A DNA stretch of 64,000 nt from Pseudarthrobacter siccitolerans (GTDB lineage Bacteria; Actinomycetota; Actinomycetes; Actinomycetales; Micrococcaceae), in assembly GCF_030823375.1 (NCBI RefSeq), contig NZ_JAUSXB010000001.1:1178001-1242000 (forward strand), given 5' to 3'. This document shows positions 51,737-60,593 of this stretch, piece after piece. Position 1 is the stretch's first letter, and each line of letters starts with the position of its first letter. The notes below the pieces were generated by a model. That model searched no databases. It worked only from the letters and a program-made list of their open reading frames with translations, and was not told the DNA's origin. The translations under genes were made by a program, and so were the position numbers.

Positions 51737-53500
51737 TTAGGCGAGCCGCCAGTCCCAAACGTTCCACCACACGCCCAGAGGTCCCGGGCTTGGCTTCACG
51801 CCGGCAACCCGGGCGCTGTATGCCGTAGTGCCGACCGTCTGGTACAGCGGAAGACCGTACGCGTTCTCCCAGACCTGCTTGTCGATCTCGGCCAGCAGTT
51901 CGTCCTGCTTGGCCAGGTCCGTAGTGCCGGCGAGCTGTTCCATCGCCTTGTCCGCATCGCCGTCGGAGAATCCGTTGAAGTTGCTGCCGGCACCGGTGCG
52001 GAAGATCTGCGGAACACGGCTGACACCCACCCCGGTACCGATCCAGCCGAGCAGTGCCGCGTCGTGGCCGCCGCTCCCCAGAGCCTTCGCCCAGTCGGCA
52101 TTGCCCTGTCCGGCGTCGACCACCTGGAAGCCGGCCCGCGCTGCCGAGTCCCGGATCAGGGCAAAGGCCTTCGCCCGCTTGGGATTGTCGCGGTTGTACA
52201 GGATGCGGGTGGTGGGGGTTTTGCCGTTAAGGAGCGCCTTTGCACCATCGATGTCCACCTCGGCATAATCCCCGGAGCCGTTGTTTTTCACCGCGTCCTC
52301 GTACTTGGGCTGTCGCGGCAGGAACACGTGCGAATCGAGGGGTTTGGCGTCCGGCAGGAGATTGCCGACGACGGCGTCCACGATGGCCTTCCGTGGTACC
52401 GCCTTGAGGAATGCCTTTCGGACGTCGTCGTCCGCGAAGGGACCGGAAAAATTCAGGTCCAGGTGGTCGTAGCCGGATTGGCTGTAGCGGTCCACGGTGT
52501 TGCCCTGCTCGGCCAGTCCGGCGAAGAGGCTGTCGGTTTCGGCGGAGGGCTGCGGCGAGATGATGTCCGCCTGCCCGTTCCGGAGGGCATCCACAGCGGC
52601 AGGCACTCCACCGGTGAACCGGACGTTGATTTCATCCAGCCACGGTTCCTGCCCCCACGTGTAGTCCCGGTTGCGGACCAGCTTCATGGACGACTCGGGG
52701 ACGATGTCCCGGACGATATACGGCCCGCTGGAGAGGTAGACCGAGGGGTCCTGGGGCAGTGATTTGGTGTCGAAACCGGAGTTCCAGAAGTCGCCGACCT
52801 GTTTCAGGGCAGTGTTGAGTGCGGGCTTCTCTACGTCGCCGCGGGGTGAATCCTTGATCAGGTCGATGAGGTCTTCCTCATCGTTCAGGCCGCTTTTTGC
52901 GGCCACCACGTGGGCGGGCAGCCCGACGTCGAACGCCACCTCCCAGTCCGCGTACGGCACGGCGTATTCCAGGGTGATGGAGCGTCTGTCCTCGCCGAGT
53001 TCGGGGAGGGCGGTTCCCGCGAGGCCGCTCGTGTCAGAGGCGGTGGAGAAGTACGTGGTCCCTGTCCCGGCCATGGGATCGGCGTCGTTGAAATAGCCTG
53101 AACCCGCGGCCCAGCTCAACAGGAGGTCGCCCCCGTCGATCGCCTCGCCGTCGGACCATTTCACGCCCTCGTTGACGGTGTACTTCACCTTCAGAGGATT
53201 GTCGGAGATTTTCTCGAAGCGCCCGAACTTTTCGTTCCGCACCACTTTGGACGCGTCGTCAAGGTAGTAGAAGCCCGAGTGGGTGATCGAGCCGATCTTG
53301 GAGTTGATGTCGGTGTTGCCGTCAGTGCTGTAGGGGTTGAAGGAGGAGAAGGCGTTAACTTCGGCAACGGTGACGCTGCCGCCGCGCTTGGCCTCCCCCA
53401 CTACAACGGGCGCGGCGCCGCCACTGCCTGAGCAGCCCGAAAGCACCAGGGCAGCAGCTGCCGCCGCGGTGATGAACTGGATCAGACGCCTGACCGGCAT
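51737..53500 (-). CDS. Second family-5 substrate-binding lipoprotein (LpqW-like)
   Basis: 587 residues from ATG 53500 with AAGGAGG upstream. Signal peptide with lipobox LSGC (Cys near residue 23), then SBP family-5 features: NEGVKWSDGEAIDGGDLLLS, SGPYIVRDIVPESSMKLVRN. It has no permease of its own and lies just upstream of oppA on the same strand, so it may feed the same OppBCDF channel. From memory, LpqW near typA in mycobacteria has the same fold but acts in lipoglycan synthesis, so a non-transport role is possible. Confidence 0.8.
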   Translation of the reverse strand: MPVRRLIQFITAAAAAALVLSGCSGSGGAAPVVVGEAKRGGSVTVAEVNAFSSFNPYSTDGNTDINSKIGSITHSGFYYLDDASKVVRNEKFGRFEKISDNPLKVKYTVNEGVKWSDGEAIDGGDLLLSWAAGSGYFNDADPMAGTGTTYFSTASDTSGLAGTALPELGEDRRSITLEYAVPYADWEVAFDVGLPAHVVAAKSGLNDEEDLIDLIKDSPRGDVEKPALNTALKQVGDFWNSGFDTKSLPQDPSVYLSSGPYIVRDIVPESSMKLVRNRDYTWGQEPWLDEINVRFTGGVPAAVDALRNGQADIISPQPSAETDSLFAGLAEQGNTVDRYSQSGYDHLDLNFSGPFADDDVRKAFLKAVPRKAIVDAVVGNLLPDAKPLDSHVFLPRQPKYEDAVKNNGSGDYAEVDIDGAKALLNGKTPTTRILYNRDNPKRAKAFALIRDSAARAGFQVVDAGQGNADWAKALGSGGHDAALLGWIGTGVGVSRVPQIFRTGAGSNFNGFSDGDADKAMEQLAGTTDLAKQDELLAEIDKQVWENAYGLPLYQTVGTTAYSARVAGVKPSPGPLGVWWNVWDWRLA

Positions 53501-53780
53501 GCCGCCTCCTTGTTTTGCTCTGCCCGGGCGGTCCAGCCGGAAGTCGCCGGGGCGCGCCCCTGTAGTCAGGATAAGGTCCCCGGCGAACCCACCAGAAATT
53601 GAAGCGAACGTAACTTACCTACCCGCGGTCGGCTATAACGAAACGGTCGGACGTTGAAGGGGAACGCAACTTCCATCCTCTCGCGTGTTGCCGGTAGCCG
53701 GGTACCTTCGGATTCCAGGGGTTAACTCGTTGGTAAATTCAGTTTGAATCTACCTGCTTGCGGGCCTCTTGCAGACATGT

Positions 53781-55004
53781 CTAGGGGGTTCCAGCCACCG
53801 CGTACACACGGACCCAATCCACTCGCATCTCGCCAGCGCCGTTTGCAGTGCTGTCCGGGAACCAGTCCAGTTGCAGCGTCTGGTGCATCGGACCCGGTGG
53901 CTGGTGTGCAGGGTTGTTGTCCTCAAACCACTTCGCCCCGTCGACGTAGCCCACGATCCCGTTCGGAGACCAGTCGACGGCGTAGTTGTGGAACTGGGTA
54001 ACGTCGAGGGGTTTGGACTGCGAGGTCTGCAAGTTCGAACATCCATAGTGGTGGAAGAACTTGATGACGTTCCAGTCGCCAGTCGTCTCCGCGTAGTCAA
54101 CTTCGCCGTCACACGGCCAATTCCCGCTATCCGGCCACAGGATGGATACCATGTGGTACTCATTATCACCGGACCCGGCCGCACGGACTTCCCACCGCCC
54201 GTACTTCTGGTTTGCAAACTTCGCGCCCATGCCAGCGGTGGTGCCGTCCGGAGTTCCAGTCATGACCACCTTGGAACCATCCACGCTCACCTGCTGTGGA
54301 CTCCGGATACCTTGGCCCGCGTGCCCGGGACTGTTGTATACAGTCCACTTGGTGCCATCCGGCGCACCTGTGTAGTTGAACTCGTCGCCGGCTACAGGTG
54401 CGCCCCAACCATTGGCTGTCGCCGCCTCCGTAGGTGTCACCGTGTCAGGCGCGGTGGTCACCACCAGCCGGGGACGCAGGGCGGAATCGGCAGATTCCTT
54501 CGACTTGAACCCGATCCACTTCTGCGCGTTGCTTTCCAGCTTGAAGTTCTGATCGCCGCCCTTTGCGCTGACGCCCTTGGTAACATCCCATTCGACCCAG
54601 GAACCGGTACCGAAGCCGCCGGCCTTCCCCAGCCACGTCCCGCGCGGCGGCGCGGTATTCCACGTAACCCCCCTCTCGGTCCAGCCGCCGGACGTCGTAA
54701 ATACATCCACGAACTCCGTGGACGTTGTGGATGTCTCCGAATAGGCCCGTAATTTGGCTGAAACAACATGTTCGCCAGCGGGAACTTGCACATTAAAGCG
54801 CACAAGAGTGTTTCGCCAGATGTTCCTACGGCCTTCCGTGGACAAACGGACACTGGTCCCAAAGTTTGAAGTCGCCTTATCCGCTTGTACGTAGGTGTCC
54901 ATGCTCAGCGAGACCGTGGGCGCCGCGGTTGCGGTTGCGGGAGTAATGGTTACGAATCCAACCAGAATGGATGATGCAACCGCTATGCATTTACGCCAGG
55001 ACAT
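53781..55004 (-). CDS. Secreted glycoside hydrolase family 16 with N-terminal DNRLRE/CBM96-like domain
   Basis: 407 residues from ATG 55004. Signal peptide of about 28 residues (CIAVASSILVGFVTITPATA). Residues about 30-188 are a DNRLRE/CBM96-type beta-sandwich (YVQADKATSNFGTSVRLSTE, TLVRFNVQVPAGEHVVSAKL). Residues about 200-407 are a GH16 jelly roll; GEVDYAET carries the catalytic E-x-D-x-x-E. GH16 enzymes retain configuration while cutting beta-1,3/1,4-glucans, agars or related polysaccharides; the substrate cannot be fixed here. Codon use and base composition are less GC-rich than the neighbours, which suggests acquisition. No polysaccharide transporter adjoins it except Opp. Confidence 0.88.
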   Translation of the reverse strand: MSWRKCIAVASSILVGFVTITPATATAAPTVSLSMDTYVQADKATSNFGTSVRLSTEGRRNIWRNTLVRFNVQVPAGEHVVSAKLRAYSETSTTSTEFVDVFTTSGGWTERGVTWNTAPPRGTWLGKAGGFGTGSWVEWDVTKGVSAKGGDQNFKLESNAQKWIGFKSKESADSALRPRLVVTTAPDTVTPTEAATANGWGAPVAGDEFNYTGAPDGTKWTVYNSPGHAGQGIRSPQQVSVDGSKVVMTGTPDGTTAGMGAKFANQKYGRWEVRAAGSGDNEYHMVSILWPDSGNWPCDGEVDYAETTGDWNVIKFFHHYGCSNLQTSQSKPLDVTQFHNYAVDWSPNGIVGYVDGAKWFEDNNPAHQPPGPMHQTLQLDWFPDSTANGAGEMRVDWVRVYAVAGTP

Positions 55005-55274
55005 CAGGGCGCCCCTTTATCAGATGTGCCACGCACTGCTTGACTTCCACAGATAGGCCCACCAGGAACTGCCGGTCCGGAACAGCAGACTTGTTGCGTC
55101 GCGGGCGAGGAGGAGGGTGTTACTAAGCCAGCGGACCTAGTTTTCATATTCTCGCTGTTTCTACTGGGATTTAAAATGTTCGACTGGGAAAGCAAGCATC
55201 GACCCAGTAACAACGGCGGCTAAATGCCAGCTATGCCAAAGCGTAGACCGGAAGCGAAAGTATGCGCAACCAAT

Positions 55275-55346
55275 CCCTATACCCATTCCCAGGAATGCAC
55301 GAAACCCCTATACCTAACTAATGAACTGAACGGTAACCCCTATACC
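55275..55346 (-). repeat. Three direct repeats GGTATAGGG spaced 31 and 32 bp
   Basis: On plus, CCCTATACC starts at 55275, 55306 and 55338. Copies two and three share the longer AGGTATAGGGGTT on minus. Spacing of about three helical turns puts all boxes on one face of the DNA, as for a cooperatively binding regulator of the GH16 gene. Confidence 0.7.
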
Positions 55347-55436
55347 TGGCCCCACAGGGCACCACGAGAGATTCGCCGTCGGGGCCGGGAGCCGCATTCG
55401 CCAAGGACAATTCCCCCAATTGGGCCCTGTAAAAGC

Positions 55437-55462
55437 AAAGGCCCGGCAAATACCGGGCCTTT
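55437..55462. terminator. Terminator of ychF
   Basis: AAAGGCCCGG (55437-55446) pairs with CCGGGCCTTT (55453-55462), 6-nt loop; on minus TTTGCTTTT follows. Confidence 0.85.
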
Positions 55463-55492
55463 GTTATTTCCTCGAAAGTAAACCGATTCGAA

Positions 55493-56578
55493 TCAGACGT
55501 TGAAGCGGAATTCCACTACGTCGCCGTCGGCCATAACGTATTCTTTGCCTTCGATCCGGACCTTGCCCCGCGACTTGGCCTCGGCCATGGAACCGGCTTC
55601 GATGAGGTCGTGGAAAGACACCACTTCGGCCTTGATGAACCCGCGCTGGAAGTCGCTGTGGATGACGCCGGCTGCCTGGGGAGCGGTGTCGCCGCGGTGG
55701 ATGGTCCAGGCGCGGGCCTCCTTGGGACCGGCGGTGAGGTAGGTCTGCAGGCCCAGGGTATGGAAGCCGACCCTCGCCAGCTGGTCAAGCCCGGATTCTT
55801 CCTGACCGTTCATTTCCAGCATTTCGCGGGCTTCTTCCTCGTCAAGTTCCACGAGGTCGGCTTCGAGCTTGGCATCGAGGAAGATGCAGTCCGCCGGGGC
55901 CACGAGGGCACGCAGTTCTTCCTGCTTCTCCGGGCTGCCGAGGATTCCTTCGTCGGCGTTGAAGACGTAAATGAAGGGTTTGGCCGTCAGCAGGCTGAGC
56001 TCTTTGAGGTGCTCCATTTCGAGCTTGTCGCCCTTGATGGAGGAGAAGATGGTGTCGCCGCGCTCGAGCACTTTCTGCGCAGCCAGGATGGCGTTCAGCT
56101 CGGCGGCCTCGCGCTTCTTGATCTTGACTTCTTTTTCGATGCGCGGGATGGCTTTTTCGATGGTCTGCAGGTCTGCGAGGATCAGCTCGGTGTTGATGGT
56201 CTCCATATCCGAGCGCGGATCCACTTTGCCGTCAACGTGGATTACGTCCGGGTCATCGAAGACGCGCACCACCTGGGCGATGGCTTCCGCTTCCCGGATG
56301 TTGGCCAGGAACTGGTTTCCGAGGCCTTCACCCTCGCTGGCGCCCTTGACGATGCCGGCGATGTCCACAAAGGACACAGCTGCCGGCAGGAGGCGCTGGG
56401 AGCCGAAGAGTTCGGCGAGCTGCTGGAGCCGCGGATCCGGCAGGCTGACAACGCCCACGTTGGGCTCGATGGTGGCGAACGGGTAGTTCGCTGCCAGCAC
56501 CTGGTTGCGGGTCAGTGCGTTGAAGAGGGTTGATTTGCCGACGTTGGGCAGTCCGACGATGCCAATAGTAAGAGCCAC
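55493..56578 (-). CDS. ychF: Redox-regulated ATPase YchF (OLA1 type)
   Basis: 361 residues from GTG 56578, the usual family start ([20 protein letters not shown]); ATG 56584 is only 2 nt from a TAGAAT box (56592-56587) and would lie upstream of the expected mRNA start. The G4 motif is FNADE, the NxxE form that makes YchF prefer ATP. A coiled-coil and a C-terminal TGS domain ([20 protein letters not shown]) follow. Binds ribosomes and acts in stress response. Divergent from rmuC. Confidence 0.93.
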   Translation of the reverse strand: MALTIGIVGLPNVGKSTLFNALTRNQVLAANYPFATIEPNVGVVSLPDPRLQQLAELFGSQRLLPAAVSFVDIAGIVKGASEGEGLGNQFLANIREAEAIAQVVRVFDDPDVIHVDGKVDPRSDMETINTELILADLQTIEKAIPRIEKEVKIKKREAAELNAILAAQKVLERGDTIFSSIKGDKLEMEHLKELSLLTAKPFIYVFNADEGILGSPEKQEELRALVAPADCIFLDAKLEADLVELDEEEAREMLEMNGQEESGLDQLARVGFHTLGLQTYLTAGPKEARAWTIHRGDTAPQAAGVIHSDFQRGFIKAEVVSFHDLIEAGSMAEAKSRGKVRIEGKEYVMADGDVVEFRFNV

Positions 56579-56679
56579 GAGCATTGATTCTACCCGCAGC
56601 GGGCATCATGCCGGTTCGCGGGCGGCACCGGGAAATGTCGCTTCGGGGAAATGTCAGAGCCACGTGCGACAGTGGGCAC

Positions 56680-57903
56680 ATGGATGCTTTCGCGTTGATT
56701 CTGGCTTTGTTCATGCTGTTACTGGGCGCCCTGGCGGGCGCTGCGGCCACTTACTTTGCGCTGCGGAAAAACAGCCGGGCGGTGGAGGAGGACTTCGACG
56801 CCGTTTCGTCGCGGCTTTCAGAGGTCAGCGCGCAGTTCGCAGCGGCCGACGCCGAGCGGCGGCTTTTGGCGGCACAGAACCGGGAGCTGGGCGAATCGCG
56901 GTCCCAGGACGGCAGCGTGCTGCGTGCCCTTGCGCCCGTGGCGGAGAAGCTGACGGCAGTGCAGAAACAGGTGGCCCTGCTGGAACGGGACCGGCTGGAA
57001 CAGTACGGCCAGCTCGCCCAGCAACTGCAGGAAGCCCGCCTCTCGGACGAACAGCTGATCCGGTCCACACACGCCCTGGAGTCGGCGCTGCGCTCCAACA
57101 GTGCCCGCGGCCAGTGGGGCGAGGTCCAGTTGCGGCGGGTGGTGGAGGCGGCCGGAATGCTGCGCCACGTGGACTTTATTGAGCAGGTCCACAGCACCGG
57201 CAGCGAGTCGTCCGTGCGCCCCGACCTGGTGGTCCAGCTCCCCGGCGAGAAACAGCTGGTGGTTGACGCCAAGGTCCCGCTGTCCTCCTACCTGGAGGCC
57301 CAGGAGCTGGGCACACATGATGCGCGGGGCTTGCACGGTTCCGTTTCCGGCACGGGCCACCGCTCGCAGCAATCGCTTCTCGCCGCGCATGCCAAGGCGC
57401 TGCGCGCCCATGTGGACGCACTGGGGAATAAGAAGTACTGGGACATCCCGGGCAACTCGCCTGAACTGGTGATCTGCTTTATCCCGGCCGAATCGATCCT
57501 CGCTGCCGCCCTGACCGCCGACGCCGAACTCCTGGACCATGCGTTGTCCCGGAACGTGGTCCTGGCCTCCCCCAGCACCCTGCTGGCTGTGCTGAAATCA
57601 GTCGCCTTCACCTGGCGGCAGGACGTCCTGACGGACAGTGCCCGGGAACTGTTCGACCTTGCCCGGCAGCTGTACGACCGGATGGGAACCCTGGGCGAGA
57701 ACGTCAGCAAACTGGGCTCGTCGCTGAAGACCTCCGTTGACCGCTATAACTCCATGGTGGGCACGCTGGAAGCCCGGATCCTCCCCACCGCGCGCAAGCT
57801 GAACAGCCTGGAGGAGTCCGGCCTGGTCACACCCCCGGTCGTGGAGGTGACGCCGCGGGCAGTGGCTGCCCCGGAACTCCAAAGCGAGGACGAGGCCGCC
57901 TGA
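56680..57903 (+). CDS. rmuC: DNA recombination protein RmuC
   Basis: 407 residues from ATG 56680, where a single membrane helix begins (FALILALFMLLLGALAGAAA); the longer frame from 56584 is not conserved. A coiled coil (VEEDFDAVSSRLSEVSAQFA) precedes the RmuC core: GQWGEVQLRRVVEAAGM, RPDLVVQLPGEKQLVVDAKV and FIPAESILAAAL. It has a nuclease-like fold and limits recombination at short inverted repeats. The proposed activity is from family knowledge. Confidence 0.92.
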   Translation: MDAFALILALFMLLLGALAGAAATYFALRKNSRAVEEDFDAVSSRLSEVSAQFAAADAERRLLAAQNRELGESRSQDGSVLRALAPVAEKLTAVQKQVALLERDRLEQYGQLAQQLQEARLSDEQLIRSTHALESALRSNSARGQWGEVQLRRVVEAAGMLRHVDFIEQVHSTGSESSVRPDLVVQLPGEKQLVVDAKVPLSSYLEAQELGTHDARGLHGSVSGTGHRSQQSLLAAHAKALRAHVDALGNKKYWDIPGNSPELVICFIPAESILAAALTADAELLDHALSRNVVLASPSTLLAVLKSVAFTWRQDVLTDSARELFDLARQLYDRMGTLGENVSKLGSSLKTSVDRYNSMVGTLEARILPTARKLNSLEESGLVTPPVVEVTPRAVAAPELQSEDEAA

Positions 57904-57969
57904 TGGGGGCCTGACAAAAGCAAAGAGAGCAAAAAAGAGCGGGCCCGGCAGCAACAGCTTGGGTTCTAG

Positions 57970-59463
57970 CGGTCGTTGCAACATCCAGAATTTTGGGAGT
58001 TGCAACGACCGTGTCTCGTTTAAGCCGTGAATCATCAAGTGGAGTGCGTTCGGGCCAGGATCAGAAGGCTGCGTTTTTCGCGGTTTTTGACCGTCTTGGA
58101 AGTACGAGGGCAGCGGCCAGGGAGCTGGAACTCAATGCCAACACATGCGCTGGCTGGGTCAGGAAAGCCGGTCTGAGAGGCCGCGGGACTCCGGGCGCCG
58201 GCCCGCATCCGGGAAGGGAAGAGTTCTTCCGGCTGCGCAAGGCCGGTGTTTCCCGTCGTGAAGCGGCACGGACAGTTGGCGTGAACATTCGCACGGCCAG
58301 GGACTGGGACCAGGGAATCCGGAAGTCGAGCAATCGACGCATTTACCCTGACGGATGGGTGATCGACTACAAACGGGGAGTGAACTCCTTTGACACCCCG
58401 GCCGGCGTAATGGCTATGCCCGCCCCGGGCATCACCGCACTGGAAAAACCCATTGATCCGCGCTACCTGTCTCTGGAGGACCGGGAGCGGATCCGGGACC
58501 TGTCCGGACACGGTGCCTCGCAGCAGGCCATCGCTGCCGCGCTGGGCAGGTCACCGTCCACCATCAGCCGTGAGCTCGCCCGCAACGGACGGAACGACGG
58601 TTACCAGCCCTATGCGGCGCACCGTGCTGCCGCTGCCCGCCGGACGCGGCCCAAGGCGGCCAAACTCGCAGGCGACTCGGACCTGCGTGACTACGTGAAG
58701 GACAAGCTGCTCCTACGCTGGTCTCCGGAGCAGATCAGCCACACGCTGGTCGGAGAGTTCCCTGACCAACCGGAGATGCGTGTGAGCCCAGAGACGATTT
58801 ATCAAGCCCTCTACGTCCAGGCCAGAGGCGGACTCAAACGCGAAATCCAGGCAGCCCTGCGCACCGGCCGGACCCGCCGCAAACCCCACCGCAGCGGCGA
58901 GCAGCGCACTCCCCGGTTTGTGGACCCGATGGTCATGATTTCCGAGCGCCCGCCTGAGATCGAGGACCGCGCCGTGCCAGGCCATTGGGAAGGGGACCTC
59001 ATCACCGGCGCCTACAACCAGTCAGCGATCGCGACCCTGGTCGAACGCACCACCCGCTACGTAATGCTCATCCACCTGCCAAATGACCACACCGCCGAAA
59101 CAGTCCGCGACGGACTCGTCAAAACCATGACCACCCTGCCGGCCCACCTGCGAGGCTCCCTGACCTGGGACCAGGGCGCGGAAATGGCCACCCACAAATC
59201 ATTCACCCTTGCCACCGACATGCCCGTCTACTTCTGCGATCCCGCCAGCCCCTGGCAACGCGGCTCCAACGAGAACACCAACGGGCTCCTGCGCCAGTAC
59301 TTCCCCAAAGGCACCGACCTGTCCGTCTACGGACCCGAAGATCTCGAACACGTCGCGCAGGAACTCAACGGCCGCCCACGCAAAACGCTCGGCTGGAATA
59401 CTCCAGCCGAGCGTTTACGTGATCTACTACTAACCACCTAACCAACAGGTGTTGCAACGACCC
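57970..59463 (+). mobile_element. IS30-family insertion sequence, complete
   Basis: About 1494 bp, bounded by CGGTCGTTGCAAC (57970-57982) and GTTGCAACGACCC (59451-59463), inverted repeats with one end mismatch. CTAG is duplicated at 57966-57969 and 59464-59467; the flanks restore TTCTAGAA, a palindromic target as favoured by IS30 elements. Just inside the left end a second, inverted copy GTTGCAACGACC (57999-58010) forms a hairpin with the left end and abuts the transposase GTG. The element carries one intact transposase gene and sits between rmuC and ispH. Confidence 0.92.
58011..59441 (+). CDS. IS30-family transposase
   Basis: 476 residues from GTG 58011; an earlier TTG at 57993 lies inside the end hairpin. 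The N-terminal 110 residues hold two HTH-like units (STRAAARELELNANTCAGWV, VSRREAARTVGVNIRTARDW), longer than in classical IS30. An IS30 HTH (AIAAALGRSPSTISRELARN) comes next. The catalytic triad is D329 (GHWEGDLI), D387 (TWDQG) and E421 (NENTNG), spacing DD33E. The frame is intact, so the element may be active. Confidence 0.94.
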   Translation: MSRLSRESSSGVRSGQDQKAAFFAVFDRLGSTRAAARELELNANTCAGWVRKAGLRGRGTPGAGPHPGREEFFRLRKAGVSRREAARTVGVNIRTARDWDQGIRKSSNRRIYPDGWVIDYKRGVNSFDTPAGVMAMPAPGITALEKPIDPRYLSLEDRERIRDLSGHGASQQAIAAALGRSPSTISRELARNGRNDGYQPYAAHRAAAARRTRPKAAKLAGDSDLRDYVKDKLLLRWSPEQISHTLVGEFPDQPEMRVSPETIYQALYVQARGGLKREIQAALRTGRTRRKPHRSGEQRTPRFVDPMVMISERPPEIEDRAVPGHWEGDLITGAYNQSAIATLVERTTRYVMLIHLPNDHTAETVRDGLVKTMTTLPAHLRGSLTWDQGAEMATHKSFTLATDMPVYFCDPASPWQRGSNENTNGLLRQYFPKGTDLSVYGPEDLEHVAQELNGRPRKTLGWNTPAERLRDLLLTT

Positions 59464-59504
59464 CTAGAATTCGCCCAGCAGCCAGGCCCGCTTTCGTTTA
59501 GCTA

Positions 59505-60584
59505 TTAGCTGCGCGGCTTGCGTCCGCCCAGGGCGCGGCTGACGTCGCCGGCCTGCTTGAGCGTTGCCCGGAGCTCCTTGGGCAACGAGAAGAGGAGGTC
59601 CTCTTCGGCCGTGACCACTTCCTCCACGGTGCCGTAGCCGTAATCGGCCAGCAGCCGCAGCACGTCCTGCACCAGTACTTCGGGAACGGACGCCCCGGAG
59701 GTCACGCCCACCGTTGCCACGCCTTCAAACCAGGCCTCATCAACTTCGTTGGCGAAGTCGACACGGTAGGAGGCCTTGGCCCCGTATTCGAGGGCCACCT
59801 CCACCAGCCGCACGGAGTTGGACGAGTTGGCCGAGCCCACCACGATCACCAGCTCCGCCTGCGGCGAGATTTTCTTGATGGCCACCTGGCGGTTGGTGGT
59901 GGCATAGCAGATGTCGTCGCTGGGGGGATCCTGCAGCGTAGGGAACCGGTCCTTCAGCAGGCGGACGGTCTCCATGGTCTCGTCAACACTGAGCGTTGTC
60001 TGCGAAAGCCAGATGACCTTCTCCGGGTCCCGAACCTCCACCTTGTCCACTTCGTGCGGGCCGTTGATGATCTGGATGTGGTCCGGAGCCTCGCCTGCGG
60101 TGCCTTCGACTTCCTCGTGGCCGTCGTGGCCGATCAGCAGGATGTCGAAGTCGTCCTTGGCGAACCGCACGGCTTCCTTGTGGACCTTGGTAACCAGGGG
60201 GCAGGTGGCATCGATGGTGCGCAGGCCACGGTCTTCGGCGGATTGGACCACTGCGGGCGATACGCCGTGGGCTGAAAAAATCACCAAGGCACCTTCGGGC
60301 ACCTCGTCCGTTTCATCGACGAAGATGGCGCCCTTTTCCTCCAGGGAGCTGACCACATGGACGTTGTGCACGATCTGCTTGCGCACGTACACCGGAGGGC
60401 CGTAGTGCTCCAGGGCTTTCTCGACCGCGATGACGGCCCGGTCCACACCGGCGCAGTACCCACGAGGAGCAGCGAGCAGCACCTTCTTGGTTCCGGATAC
60501 AGGGGCTGCAGCAGCTACTTCCTCGGGAGAGCGGCGCCTACGCGGAATGGTGGGCATCGAAAGGGAAACAGCTGAGGGGGTCAT
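59505..60584 (-). CDS. ispH: 4-hydroxy-3-methylbut-2-enyl diphosphate reductase
   Basis: 359 residues from ATG 60584. The three cluster-binding Cys are in [23 protein letters not shown] and [17 protein letters not shown] and SNSVRL line the active site. It makes IPP and DMAPP in the MEP pathway with a [4Fe-4S] cluster. A 30-residue N-terminal extension precedes the core. It is 9 bp downstream of the membrane-protein gene on the same strand. Confidence 0.95.
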   Translation of the reverse strand: MTPSAVSLSMPTIPRRRRSPEEVAAAAPVSGTKKVLLAAPRGYCAGVDRAVIAVEKALEHYGPPVYVRKQIVHNVHVVSSLEEKGAIFVDETDEVPEGALVIFSAHGVSPAVVQSAEDRGLRTIDATCPLVTKVHKEAVRFAKDDFDILLIGHDGHEEVEGTAGEAPDHIQIINGPHEVDKVEVRDPEKVIWLSQTTLSVDETMETVRLLKDRFPTLQDPPSDDICYATTNRQVAIKKISPQAELVIVVGSANSSNSVRLVEVALEYGAKASYRVDFANEVDEAWFEGVATVGVTSGASVPEVLVQDVLRLLADYGYGTVEEVVTAEEDLLFSLPKELRATLKQAGDVSRALGGRKPRS

Positions 60585-60593
60585 TACTCCATG

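Larger units (their letters stand above)
55005..55492. other. Gene-free region upstream of the GH16 gene
   Basis: 488 bp with no convincing coding frame and lower GC than the surroundings. It holds three phased GGTATAGGG boxes (55275-55346), a perfect palindrome CATTCC-ca-GGAATG (55284-55297), inverted TACTGGG/CCCAGTA (55162-55168 and 55203-55209) and the ychF terminator. It probably contains the GH16 promoter and its control sites. An 85-codon frame at 55224-55481 is rejected as non-coding. Confidence 0.6.

Noticed and set aside
51710..51738. Strong plus-strand GGAGGAGGA ribosome site
   Set aside because: It is followed only by ATG, two codons and a stop, and runs antisense into the next gene end.
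55224..55481. 85-codon plus-strand frame in the GH16 upstream region
   Set aside because: Its NPYT repeats are simply the phased CCCTATACC boxes; there is no ribosome site, and composition is not coding-like.
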